From Mesorhizobium sp. WSM2240 (GTDB lineage Bacteria > Pseudomonadota > Alphaproteobacteria > Rhizobiales > Rhizobiaceae), in the NCBI RefSeq assembly GCF_040438645.1, contig NZ_CP159256.1, forward strand, positions 248,001-312,000: 64,000 nucleotides of DNA, in the 5' to 3' direction. Position 1 is the first letter of the stretch; the number at the start of each line of letters is the position of its first letter. The translations under genes and the position numbers were made by a program. Of the stretch, positions 1 to 8,014 are shown in pieces. The notes beneath the pieces were generated by a model. It saw only the letters and a program-made list of their open reading frames with translations. It was not told the origin of the DNA and ran no database searches.

Positions 1-1166
1 CCCACCTTGGCGACCGAGCAGGCGGCGATGAGCACGCTCGCCACCGGCGGGGTCTGCTGGCCGATGGCGAGATTTAACGTCACGATCAGGCCGAATTGGA
101 CCGGGTCGATTCCGACGGAACTGACCAACGGCATGACGATGGGCACCACCAGTATGATGGCGGCTGCGGAGTGGAGGAAGAGCCCGATGACAAGGAAGAA
201 GATGTTCAGGAGCGCGAGCACCGCATAACGGTTCTCGGTGAAGTCGAGAATGCCCTGGGCAAGTCTCTGCGGGACCTGCGCCTCGGTCAGATAGATGCCG
301 AGCAGGGCCGAAGCGGCAACCAGAAGCATGACCACCGCAGTCTGGATCGCACCCTCGATCGCAGCTTTGTACAGAAAGCTGACATTCAGCTCGCGATAGA
401 TGACGCCGCCGACAAACAGAGCTGCGACCACGGCGATCCCGGCCCCTTCCGTCGCCGTGACGAAACCGCCGAAGATCGAGCCGAGAATGATGACGGGAAT
501 GATGAAGGCCCAGGCGGCGTCCCTGAAGGTGGCCCAGACCCGACTGAGCTGAAAGATCTCCTCGACCGGCCAGCCACGCTGGCGCGCCATCAAGTAGGAG
601 ACGATCATTAGCCCGACCCCGCCGAGGATGCCCGGAACGATGCCGGCCACGAAAAGCTGAACGATCGAGCTTCCCGACATCACGCCATAAAGGATCATCG
701 GGATGGAGGGCGGTATGATGATGGCGAGGCTGGCCGAGGAAGACGTGACCGCCGCGGCGAAGGCGCGCGGATAGCCTTTCTTCTCCATCGCCGGAATGAG
801 GATCGGACCCATCGCCGCCACGTCCGCGACCGCGGAACCGGAGATTTCGGCAAAGAACATCGAGGTCGTGATGTTGACCATCGCGAGGCCGCCCCGAATA
901 AAGCCGACCAGCGCCGAGGCAAATGCGATCAGCCGGCGTGAAATGCCGGAGGAATTCATGATCGCGCCCGCCAGGATAAACATCGGGATGGCGAGCAGCG
1001 GGAAGCTCTGGGCGCCTTCGTACATGGTCAGCGCCACGTTCGGCAGCATGTAGGCGCCCTGCGTCACCAGAATCGCAACCGTCGCCACCGCCGCAAGCGA
1101 GACGGCGATCGGAACATTGATGAAGACGAGAACGACAAGCCCCACAAGCATCAGGAAAAGGATCAT
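1..1166 (-). CDS. dctM: TRAP transporter large permease DctM (3' end cut by window edge)
   Basis: This is the large membrane subunit (about 12 helices) of a tripartite ATP-independent periplasmic transporter, which moves a carboxylate across the inner membrane using an ion gradient. The start ATG at 1166-1164 overlaps the dctQ stop as ATGA. The translation opens MILFLMLVGLVVLVF and continues through long hydrophobic segments with family landmarks such as the FAEISGSAVADVAAMG segment and the SLAIIIPPSIPMILYG segment, both characteristic of DctM/SiaM permeases. About 388 residues are visible and the frame is open to base 1, so roughly 40 C-terminal residues are missing. It is the third TRAP gene of the operon with dctP and dctQ. 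Confidence 0.93.
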   Translation of the reverse strand, partial: MILFLMLVGLVVLVFINVPIAVSLAAVATVAILVTQGAYMLPNVALTMYEGAQSFPLLAIPMFILAGAIMNSSGISRRLIAFASALVGFIRGGLAMVNITTSMFFAEISGSAVADVAAMGPILIPAMEKKGYPRAFAAAVTSSSASLAIIIPPSIPMILYGVMSGSSIVQLFVAGIVPGILGGVGLMIVSYLMARQRGWPVEEIFQLSRVWATFRDAAWAFIIPVIILGSIFGGFVTATEGAGIAVVAALFVGGVIYRELNVSFLYKAAIEGAIQTAVVMLLVAASALLGIYLTEAQVPQRLAQGILDFTENRYAVLALLNIFFLVIGLFLHSAAAIILVVPIVMPLVSSVGIDPVQFGLIVTLNLAIGQQTPPVASVLIAACSVAKV

Positions 1167-1711
1167 GGCCGCAGCGTCTCCTGCGCCTCTAGATGTTCGG
1201 CGAGTTCCGCCTCGTCGGCGGAAATCTTCTCGCGCAGACGATGCCAATATTCCGGGAGACTGAGCGCCTCGCAGATGATGAACAGAATCGCGCCGACCGG
1301 TATGACGGACTGGGTTATCTGGATCGGGACCCATGGCAGGCTGATAAGCCTCATGCCTTGCAGAACCTGGAGAACCTGCCAGCCGGTCCAGGCCAGGACG
1401 ATGAAGAAGGCGAAGACGACAATCTCGGCGATCGCCGCAGCGCCGATGCGCCAACGATAGGGCATCGCCAAGAGGATTCCGTCGAAGCCGATGTGACCAC
1501 GCTTCAATGCGGCAAGCGCCGCACCGTAGTAGGTGATCCAGGCCAGCATGATTGAGCCGACTTCGTCGTACCAGACGAAGGACGCTCCGGCCTTGCGCCA
1601 GATCGCGGCGAGCACCACGACCGTCGTCATTGCGACGATCAGGAAGACAAGCCAGGCTTCGAGCGTGCGTTCAAGCACGGTTCGGAAGCGCGTGAGACCA
1701 GTCACAGGCAC
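1163..1711 (-). CDS. dctQ: TRAP transporter small permease DctQ
   Basis: This is the small four-helix membrane subunit of the TRAP transporter, which pairs with DctM. The 182-residue product has four hydrophobic segments at roughly residues 18-38, 48-66, 88-110 and 130-150, and a conserved W-x-DE-V motif near residue 47 (FVWYDEVGSIMLAW). It appears to start with GTG at 1711 or a second GTG at 1705, which has better spacing from a GAGG sequence. The stop overlaps the dctM start by four bases, implying translational coupling. Its 5' side is separated from dctP by about 100 bases containing a strong hairpin. Confidence 0.9.
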   Translation of the reverse strand: MPVTGLTRFRTVLERTLEAWLVFLIVAMTTVVVLAAIWRKAGASFVWYDEVGSIMLAWITYYGAALAALKRGHIGFDGILLAMPYRWRIGAAAIAEIVVFAFFIVLAWTGWQVLQVLQGMRLISLPWVPIQITQSVIPVGAILFIICEALSLPEYWHRLREKISADEAELAEHLEAQETLRP

Positions 1712-1772
1712 GACCTCGTTGCTTTCAGGGTTGCATGAACGCGTCCCGGCGGTTGGCGGTCACGGCGGGAGC

Positions 1773-1804
1773 GCCGGACCATCCCGGAGTTCCGGAGTGG
1801 TCCG
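1773..1804 (-). promoter_or_regulatory. Strong hairpin in the dctP-dctQ intergenic space
   Basis: Two 8-base arms, CCGGACCA (1773-1780) and TGGTCCGG (1797-1804), enclose an inner CCGGA/TCCGG stem with 2-base internal loops on each side. It lies just after the dctP stop and before dctQ. Hairpins after the binding-protein gene in transporter operons commonly stabilise the upstream mRNA so that the binding protein is made in excess. That role is inferred here. There is no T-run, so a terminator is less likely. Confidence 0.6.
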
Positions 1805-1816
1805 GTACAGACCGGC

Positions 1817-2800
1817 TTACTGGCTCTTGCCGAGGCGGATCGCCTTTTCGATCATGTCGGCGCCGCCTTCCACCTGTGCGCCGAATTCCTTGTAAATCGC
1901 ATCGCTGGCGGCGATGAAGGCGTCCTTATCAGCCTCGTTGACCTGGATGTCGCTCTCCTCTTGCATCTGCGTGAGAAGTTCCCCCTCCAGCCGCGCGGCG
2001 CTCTCGTAGACGAAAGCCTGCGTCTCCTTCGCCGTCTCCTCCAAGATCTGGCGGACATCCTCGGGCAGGCCGTTCCAGCGGTTCAGTCCGACCAGAAGAT
2101 AGGCAGGGGTATAGACGTGGCCGGTCATCGACAGATAATCCTGCACTTCCTGGAACTTGCCGCTGGCGATCTGGGTGAGCGGATTCTCTTGGCCGTCGAC
2201 CACGCCCGTCTGCAGCGCCGTGAACACTTCAGAGAAGGACATCGGCGTCGGATTGGCGCCGTAGGCCTGGAACATCTTCACGCGCCATTCGCCGGAGGGC
2301 GTCCTTAGCTTAATGCCGGAGAGATCCTCGGGCGTCACGATCGGCCGCACATTATTGGTGATGTGGCGGAAGCCGTTCTCCCACACCGCCAGCATCTTGT
2401 AGCCCTGTTCTTCCGCTGCCGGCGCGAGCGTTGGCCACACGACCGCCTCCTCGATCTTCTTCATGTGCTCGCGGTCCTTGACGAGATATGGCATCTCGAA
2501 CAAACCGAACTCGGGCACCACGCTCGACATGACGCTCGACGGCAGCGCCATGTCGGCCGTGCCGAGCCTCAGTTTCTGCATGAGTTCCTCGTCGGTGCCG
2601 AGCTGGCTGGAGCCGAACACGACGACCTTCGCCTTGTCGCCGAGCTTCCCGTTGGCGGCGCGGGCGAATTCCTCCGCCGACAGGGCGAACAGCGAACCGG
2701 GCTCGCCGACATGTCCGAGCTTGATCTCGGTCTGCGCGGCGGCCGGCTGGATGAGCGCGGCGGCAAACAGCGTCGCTCCGAAGATGAATCCGTATTTCAT
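1817..2800 (-). CDS. dctP: TRAP transporter periplasmic substrate-binding protein DctP
   Basis: This is the exported binding protein of the TRAP system. The start at 2800 is chosen because a GGGAGG ribosome site lies eight bases upstream and the protein then opens with a typical signal peptide (MKYGFIFGATLFAAALIQPAAAQ, cleavage after AAAQ or nearby). The mature part begins EIKLGHVGEPGS. The conserved DctP arginine that salt-bridges the substrate carboxylate is visible in the DLSGIKLRTPSG motif, followed by the PTPMSFSEVFTALQTGVVDGQENP block that is diagnostic of the family. The 327-residue length is normal. The substrate cannot be read from sequence, but the linked aminotransferase and 2-hydroxyacid dehydrogenase suggest a small 2-oxo, 2-amino or 2-hydroxy acid. 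Confidence 0.93.
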   Translation of the reverse strand: MKYGFIFGATLFAAALIQPAAAQTEIKLGHVGEPGSLFALSAEEFARAANGKLGDKAKVVVFGSSQLGTDEELMQKLRLGTADMALPSSVMSSVVPEFGLFEMPYLVKDREHMKKIEEAVVWPTLAPAAEEQGYKMLAVWENGFRHITNNVRPIVTPEDLSGIKLRTPSGEWRVKMFQAYGANPTPMSFSEVFTALQTGVVDGQENPLTQIASGKFQEVQDYLSMTGHVYTPAYLLVGLNRWNGLPEDVRQILEETAKETQAFVYESAARLEGELLTQMQEESDIQVNEADKDAFIAASDAIYKEFGAQVEGGADMIEKAIRLGKSQ

Positions 2801-2858
2801 TGCAAATCCTCCCGTTGTTGTTTCGACCGCCGGCTTGGCGCCGGTCTCGTTGGATGCG

Positions 2859-4058
2859 CTACTCTGCTGCTGCCCTCCCAGCGCCGGCCATGCCGGCTTC
2901 CGATGCAAGGAAGTCGAGCGCCGCCTGCACGCCGCCCTTCTGGTGGGGCACTCCGGCCCGCTCGAGTCCCATTTCCACGCCCGCGAGCGTGCCGGCGAGC
3001 ATCAGGTCGTTGAAATCGCCAAGGTGGCCGATGCGGAAGACGCGGTCAGCTATCTTGGAAAGGCCGCTGCCGAGCGACATATCGAACGCATTGGAAACGG
3101 TGCGGCGGAATCCGTCGGCACTATGGCCGTCAGGCATCAGGACGGCCGTCAGCGACCCGGAATAATGGCGCGGATCACGGCAGAACACCTCCAGTTCCCA
3201 GGTCTTGACGGCCCGGCGCGTGGCCTCAGCGTGACGCTGGTGGCGGGCAAAGACGTGATCGAGACCTTCCTCGTGCAGCATGTCGATCGCTTCGGCGAGG
3301 CCGTAGAGGAGATTGGTCGCCGGCGTATAGGGAAAGAAGCCCTTCGCGTTGGCCGGCAGCATCTCGCTCCATGACCAGAAGGAATTCGGCAGCGCGGCCG
3401 ATTTCGACGCCGCCAGCGCCTTGTCGCTTATTGCATTGAAGGAGAGGCCGGGCGGCAGCATCAGCCCCTTCTGCGATCCTCCCACGGTGACGTCGACGCC
3501 CCATTCGTCGTGCCGGTACTCGATAGAGCCAAGGGACGATATCGTGTCGACCATCAGCAGGGCGGAATGACCGGCAGCATCGATCGCCTGCCGCACCTCG
3601 TCAATCCGCGAGGCGCATCCGGTCGACGTTTCGTTGTGGACGACGCAGACAGCCTTGATGGATTGCGTCCTGTCCTCGCGCAACCGGCTCTCTATTGCAT
3701 CGGGATCGACGCCGGCGCGCCAGTCGCCCTGCATGAACTCCGCTTCCAGGCCAAGCCGGGTCGCCATCCCCTTCCACAGCGTCGCGAAGTGGCCCGTCTC
3801 GTACATGAGGACCTGATCGCCGGGGGAAAGGGTATTGACCAGCGCCGCTTCCCAGGCCCCGGTCCCCGACGCCGGATAGATCACCACCGGCCCGTTGGTC
3901 TTGAAGATGGTCTTCACGCCGTCAAGCACGTTGCGGCCAAGCTCAGCGAATTCGGAGCTGCGATGGTCCATGGTCGGCATGTCCATCGCACGCAGAATGC
4001 GGTCAGGAACGTTGGTCGGCCCGGGAATCTGAAGGAAGTGGCGTCCGGCTTTGCGCAT
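2859..4058 (-). CDS. Class V PLP aminotransferase, serine/alanine-glyoxylate type
   Basis: This cytoplasmic PLP enzyme transfers an amino group, probably between serine, alanine or aspartate and glyoxylate or a related oxo acid. The 399-residue protein opens with the family signature HFLQIPGPTNVPDRILRAM. It has the glycine-rich YPASGTGAWEAALVN segment near residue 61, a cofactor aspartate in VDTISS (about D171), and the Schiff-base lysine in GGSQKGL (about K197). It is the first gene of the TRAP operon, 58 bases ahead of dctP, so its substrate or product is probably what the transporter imports. A second, broken gene of the same superfamily lies at 13180-13463. Serine-glyoxylate aminotransferase is the closest call; aspartate-glyoxylate activity cannot be excluded. 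Confidence 0.85.
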   Translation of the reverse strand: MRKAGRHFLQIPGPTNVPDRILRAMDMPTMDHRSSEFAELGRNVLDGVKTIFKTNGPVVIYPASGTGAWEAALVNTLSPGDQVLMYETGHFATLWKGMATRLGLEAEFMQGDWRAGVDPDAIESRLREDRTQSIKAVCVVHNETSTGCASRIDEVRQAIDAAGHSALLMVDTISSLGSIEYRHDEWGVDVTVGGSQKGLMLPPGLSFNAISDKALAASKSAALPNSFWSWSEMLPANAKGFFPYTPATNLLYGLAEAIDMLHEEGLDHVFARHQRHAEATRRAVKTWELEVFCRDPRHYSGSLTAVLMPDGHSADGFRRTVSNAFDMSLGSGLSKIADRVFRIGHLGDFNDLMLAGTLAGVEMGLERAGVPHQKGGVQAALDFLASEAGMAGAGRAAAE

Positions 4059-4110
4059 TTGGTCTCTAACCCTGAAGCCGCCTTCGTTTCTCGCGAAGAT
4101 CGTTGCAACT

Positions 4111-4123
4111 GAATTATAAATTC
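4111..4123. promoter_or_regulatory. Candidate operator between divergent aminotransferase and dehydrogenase genes
   Basis: The inverted repeat GAATT-ATA-AATTC sits in the roughly 100-base gap between the start of the minus-strand aminotransferase/TRAP operon (4058) and the plus-strand dehydrogenase (4157). The surrounding bases are unusually AT-rich for this DNA. A GntR-family regulator is encoded in the plus-strand operon and would be the natural ligand. The short arms make this a modest call. Confidence 0.35.
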
Positions 4124-4156
4124 ATTATCCAGTCAAGCTCCGATTGGGAGAGCCTG

Positions 4157-7114
4157 ATGGTTGCCATGTCCCTGCGCCCCGCGCTGGAGAACCGCCTGCG
4201 AGGGGCAACCAAGGGCGATGTTCTGTTCGACCGCTTTTCACGCGGGCGGTATGCGACGGACGCCTCCTTCTATCAGATGATGCCGCTCGGTATTCTGGCG
4301 CCGCGCGATGGCGACGATCTTTCGGCGGCGCTGTCGGTCGCGCGGGAGGAAGAAATCAGCGTGCTGGCGCGCGGCGGCGGCACGTCGCAATCAGGCCAGG
4401 CGATCAACGAGGCGCTGGTCCTCGACACGACCAAGTATCTGAACCGGATCATCGACATCGACCCGGAGAACCGGCGCTGCGTCGTCGAACCGGGCGTCGT
4501 CCTCGACGAACTCAATCGCGTTCTGAAGCCGTACGGCCTGTGGTTTCCCGTCGACGTCTCGACCGCGTCGCGGGCCACGATCGGCGGAATGGCGGGAAAC
4601 AATTCCTGCGGAACGCGCTCCATCCGCTACGGCACGATGCGCGATAATGTGATCGCCATCGACGCGCTGATGCCGGACGGGCGCGCGCTGCATTTCGGCC
4701 CGGTGATCCGCTCGGAGGCAATGCGCAACATCGACGGGCCGGACAGCGAGCTCTTCCGTGACCTGCTGGCGCTCGGTGAGCGCGAAGCGGCGGAAATCGA
4801 CGCCAGATTTCCGAAGGTGCTGCGCCGCGTCGGCGGCTATAATATCGACGCGCTCGTTCCGGACGGACAGACGAATAACCTTGCCCATCTTCTTGTAGGC
4901 TCTGAAGGCACGCTCGCCCTTTCCACTCGACTGGAGCTGAAACTTTCGCCGCTGCTCGGGACAAAGAAGGCGGTCGGCGTCTGCCACTTTGCCCGCTTCT
5001 ACGACGCGATGGACGCGGCGCAGCACCTCGTCAGGCTGGATCCAGTTTCGGTCGAGCTCGTCGACCGGACGATGATCGCGCTCGCCCGTGATATCGCCAT
5101 CTTCCGCCCGACTGTGGAGCGCTTCGTGCGCGGCGAGCCGGATGCGCTGCTCCTGGTGGAGTTCGCGGAAGAGGATGCGGGCGAGAACCGCCGGCGCTTA
5201 AAGCAGCTCGTGGAGTTGATGGGCGATCTCGGCTTCGGCTGGGACCGCGAGGGCCGCCATTGGGGTGGCGTGCTGGAGGTCGAGGATCCGGCGCTTCAGG
5301 CGGCGATCACCGATGTCCGCCAATCCGGCCTCAACATTATGATGTCGATGCGGGAGGCAGGCAAGCCGGTCTCCTTCGTCGAGGATTGCGCGGTACCGCT
5401 GGAGCATCTGGCGGAGTTCACCGACCGGCTCACCCAGATCTTTGAAAAGCGTGGAACCCGCGGCACCTGGTATGCCCATGCGTCGGTCGGTTGCCTGCAT
5501 GTCCGGCCCGTTCTTAACCTCAAGCTCGACAACGACGTGAAGGCGATGCGTGCCATTGCCGAAGAGGCGTTCGCCATGGTGCGCGCCTACAAGGGCTCTC
5601 ATTCCGGGGAGCACGGCGACGGGATCGTGCGTTCCGAGTTCCACGAGGAGATGTTCGGATCTCGCATGGTTCGTGCGTTCGAGACTGTGAAGGACCGCTT
5701 CGATCCGGGCGGTCTCTTCAATCCGGGTAAGATCGTCCGTCCGCCGAAGATGGATGACCGCCGGCTTTTCCGCTACGGGCCCGACTATAAGCCGGCCACC
5801 TTCCAGCCCACGCTCGACTGGTCGGGCTGGTCTGGCGCGGGCGGCGGTTTCCAGGGCGCCGTGGAAATGTGCAACAACAACGGCGCGTGCCGGAAGCTCG
5901 AAGCCGGCGTCATGTGCCCGTCCTATCGGGCGACGCGCAATGAGCGCGACGTGACGCGCGGTCGTGCCAATTCGCTTCGCCTCGCACTCTCCGGCCAGCT
6001 CGGCCCCGACGCGCTCGCCTCCGACGAGATGATGGAAACGCTGAAACTCTGCGTCTCGTGCAAGGGCTGCAAGCGCGAATGCCCGACCGGCGTCGACATG
6101 GCCAAAATGAAGATTGAGGTGCAGGCGGCACGCGCGGCCCAGGGCAAGCTCACGCTCCGCGACCGCCTCATCGCCTATCTGCCGCGCTATGCGCCCTACG
6201 CCGCCCGCGTCCCCTGGCTGATGAATCTTCGCGACCGATTGCCCGGCGCGGCCTGGCTGTCGGACAGGATCGCCGGTTTCAGCGCACGGCGGAAGCTGCC
6301 TATTTGGCGTTCCGATCCATTCCGCGCTGAGGCCACCGGAGGTTCCGGGACAGGACACGAAGTCGTGCTCCTGGCGGATACCTTCAATACCTATTTCGAA
6401 CCGGAAAATCTTCGGGCCGCCGTCACGGTGCTCGAGGCCGGGGGCTACCGCGTGCATCTGGCCCAACCGGTCGACGGCGGCAGGCCTCTGTGCTGCGGGC
6501 GGACCTTCCTTTCCGCAGGCCTTGTGGCCGATGCCCGCTTCGAAGCCGAGCGCCTCGCAGCGGCGCTAAAACCCTTCGTCGCCCGTGGCGTCCCGGTGGT
6601 CGGGCTGGAGCCGAGTTGCCTCTTCACGCTCAGGGACGAGTTCGCCTCCATGCTGCCCGGGCCTGAATCGGAGCGGATCGCCGCCCATGCGCTCCTGTTC
6701 GAGGAGTTTTTGGCGCGCGAGAGGGAGGCGGGCCGACTGAAGCTGCCGCTGCTGCCGCTCGGCTGCCCGGCCTATCTACACGGCCACTGCCATCAGAAGG
6801 CGTTTGGCGCGATGGGGGCGGTGGAAACAGCGCTGAAGCTCGTGCCGGGCCTGACGGTGAAGACGATCGGCTCGTCGTGCTGCGGAATGGCGGGCGGCTT
6901 CGGCTATCAGGCGGAAACCTACGACGTTTCGATGGCCATGGCCGAATTGTCGCTCCTGCCCGCCTTGCGCAAGGCCGAAGCCAACGCCATCACCGTGGCC
7001 GCTGGAACTTCCTGCCGACAGCAGATCAGAGACGGAGCCGGGCGCCGCGCCGTTCACCTCGCCCGCGTTCTGGAACGGTCTATCTCCGGACAAGTGAATC
7101 AGGATTGGTCATGA
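4157..7114 (+). CDS. FAD-linked oxidase / Fe-S fusion, D-2-hydroxyacid dehydrogenase (YdiJ/GlcD-GlcF type)
   Basis: This membrane-associated or soluble flavoprotein oxidises a D-2-hydroxyacid (D-lactate, glycolate or D-2-hydroxyglutarate) and passes electrons through Fe-S clusters. The start at 4157 follows a GGGAG site; an ATG at 4103 in the same frame would add 18 residues but lacks one. Domains in order are an FAD-binding type 4 domain (about residues 35-260, with ARGGGTSQSGQA and GGMAGNNSCGTRS), an FAD-oxidase C domain (to about 540), and a ferredoxin-like region. That region has a CNNNGAC segment near 571 and CVSCKGCKRECP near 631. Two cysteine-rich CCG modules follow, with CCGRTF near 778 and SCCGMAGGFG near 908. 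At 985 residues it has the full fused length. The stop overlaps the GntR start as ATGA. Confidence 0.9.
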   Translation: MVAMSLRPALENRLRGATKGDVLFDRFSRGRYATDASFYQMMPLGILAPRDGDDLSAALSVAREEEISVLARGGGTSQSGQAINEALVLDTTKYLNRIIDIDPENRRCVVEPGVVLDELNRVLKPYGLWFPVDVSTASRATIGGMAGNNSCGTRSIRYGTMRDNVIAIDALMPDGRALHFGPVIRSEAMRNIDGPDSELFRDLLALGEREAAEIDARFPKVLRRVGGYNIDALVPDGQTNNLAHLLVGSEGTLALSTRLELKLSPLLGTKKAVGVCHFARFYDAMDAAQHLVRLDPVSVELVDRTMIALARDIAIFRPTVERFVRGEPDALLLVEFAEEDAGENRRRLKQLVELMGDLGFGWDREGRHWGGVLEVEDPALQAAITDVRQSGLNIMMSMREAGKPVSFVEDCAVPLEHLAEFTDRLTQIFEKRGTRGTWYAHASVGCLHVRPVLNLKLDNDVKAMRAIAEEAFAMVRAYKGSHSGEHGDGIVRSEFHEEMFGSRMVRAFETVKDRFDPGGLFNPGKIVRPPKMDDRRLFRYGPDYKPATFQPTLDWSGWSGAGGGFQGAVEMCNNNGACRKLEAGVMCPSYRATRNERDVTRGRANSLRLALSGQLGPDALASDEMMETLKLCVSCKGCKRECPTGVDMAKMKIEVQAARAAQGKLTLRDRLIAYLPRYAPYAARVPWLMNLRDRLPGAAWLSDRIAGFSARRKLPIWRSDPFRAEATGGSGTGHEVVLLADTFNTYFEPENLRAAVTVLEAGGYRVHLAQPVDGGRPLCCGRTFLSAGLVADARFEAERLAAALKPFVARGVPVVGLEPSCLFTLRDEFASMLPGPESERIAAHALLFEEFLAREREAGRLKLPLLPLGCPAYLHGHCHQKAFGAMGAVETALKLVPGLTVKTIGSSCCGMAGGFGYQAETYDVSMAMAELSLLPALRKAEANAITVAAGTSCRQQIRDGAGRRAVHLARVLERSISGQVNQDWS

Positions 7115-7800
7115 CGATCGGACTCGCGGAATCGCAAGCTATCCAAAGGCGCTCGCTGCACGATGAGCTGACGGAACTGCTCAGGGGGCTCATCGCCGCG
7201 GGCGAACTCGCGCCTGGCGAAAAGATACCCGAGCAGCGGCTGTGCGAACGGTTCGGCGTCTCCCGCACACCGCTCCGCGAGGCGCTGAAGGTCCTGGCCA
7301 ATGAAGGCGTTGTCACCTTAAGGCCTAACCGCGGCGCTATCGTGAGCGCGCTGACGCTGGAGGAATTGGACGAAGTCTTTCCCATCATGGGGGCGTTGGA
7401 AGCGCTTTCAGGGGAAATAGCGTGCCGCCACATCACCGACGAGGAGGTCACCGCTATCCGGTCGCTGCACGAGACGATGGTGGGTCATTGGCGCGCCGGT
7501 GAGTTGCAACCCTATTTCCGGCTCAACCAGCAGATCCACGAAGCTATCCTCGAAGGAACGCGCAACGAGACGCTGAAGGCGCTCTACAGAAGCCTTGCCG
7601 GCCGCGTGATGACGGCGCGCTACATCGCCAATATGTCGGCCGTGCGCTGGGCGGCGGCCGTTGCGGAACATGAGGCAATCTTGCAGTGCCTCTCCAACCG
7701 GGACGGCAAGAAGCTCGCGGATATCTTGAAGCGGCATCTGGCCCACAAACTGGAAACAGTAAAGGACTGGCTGAGGAGCCAGGACACCGAACGATCCTAA
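7111..7800 (+). CDS. GntR-family transcriptional regulator, FadR/FCD subfamily
   Basis: This DNA-binding regulator has a winged-helix domain at about residues 14-75 (EKIPEQRLCERFGVSRTPLREALKVLANEGVV is the classic GntR helix-turn-helix stretch) and an all-helical FCD ligand domain at about 85-215, with the metal/ligand-type histidines in LHETM, NQQIHEAIL and AAVAEHEAIL. FCD regulators typically sense small carboxylates. The start overlaps the dehydrogenase stop by four bases, so the two are co-translated. It probably controls both this operon and the divergent aminotransferase-TRAP operon, perhaps through the inverted repeat at 4111-4123. Confidence 0.92.
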   Translation: MTIGLAESQAIQRRSLHDELTELLRGLIAAGELAPGEKIPEQRLCERFGVSRTPLREALKVLANEGVVTLRPNRGAIVSALTLEELDEVFPIMGALEALSGEIACRHITDEEVTAIRSLHETMVGHWRAGELQPYFRLNQQIHEAILEGTRNETLKALYRSLAGRVMTARYIANMSAVRWAAAVAEHEAILQCLSNRDGKKLADILKRHLAHKLETVKDWLRSQDTERS

Positions 7801-8014
7801 TTGCATCGCCATGCGCGAATAGCGGACCGGCGGCTCTCGGCCCCAAGACTGCACAAGCTGTTGGCGTCAACTGGTGGAAAACGGAACGACTGCTGTCGGC
7901 GCACCCTCCGGCAAACTTCCACCACATCCCAGAACTAACGATCGCTTCACCGGGATTGTCTGATAGCTTCGGCACGTCTTGGCATGACATGACTGCGGGA
8001 GGATGCCCTTGAGA

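Noticed and set aside
5198..6466. 422-codon minus-strand open frame inside the dehydrogenase gene
   Set aside because: Antisense shadow; no family resemblance, while the plus-strand protein has all its motifs.
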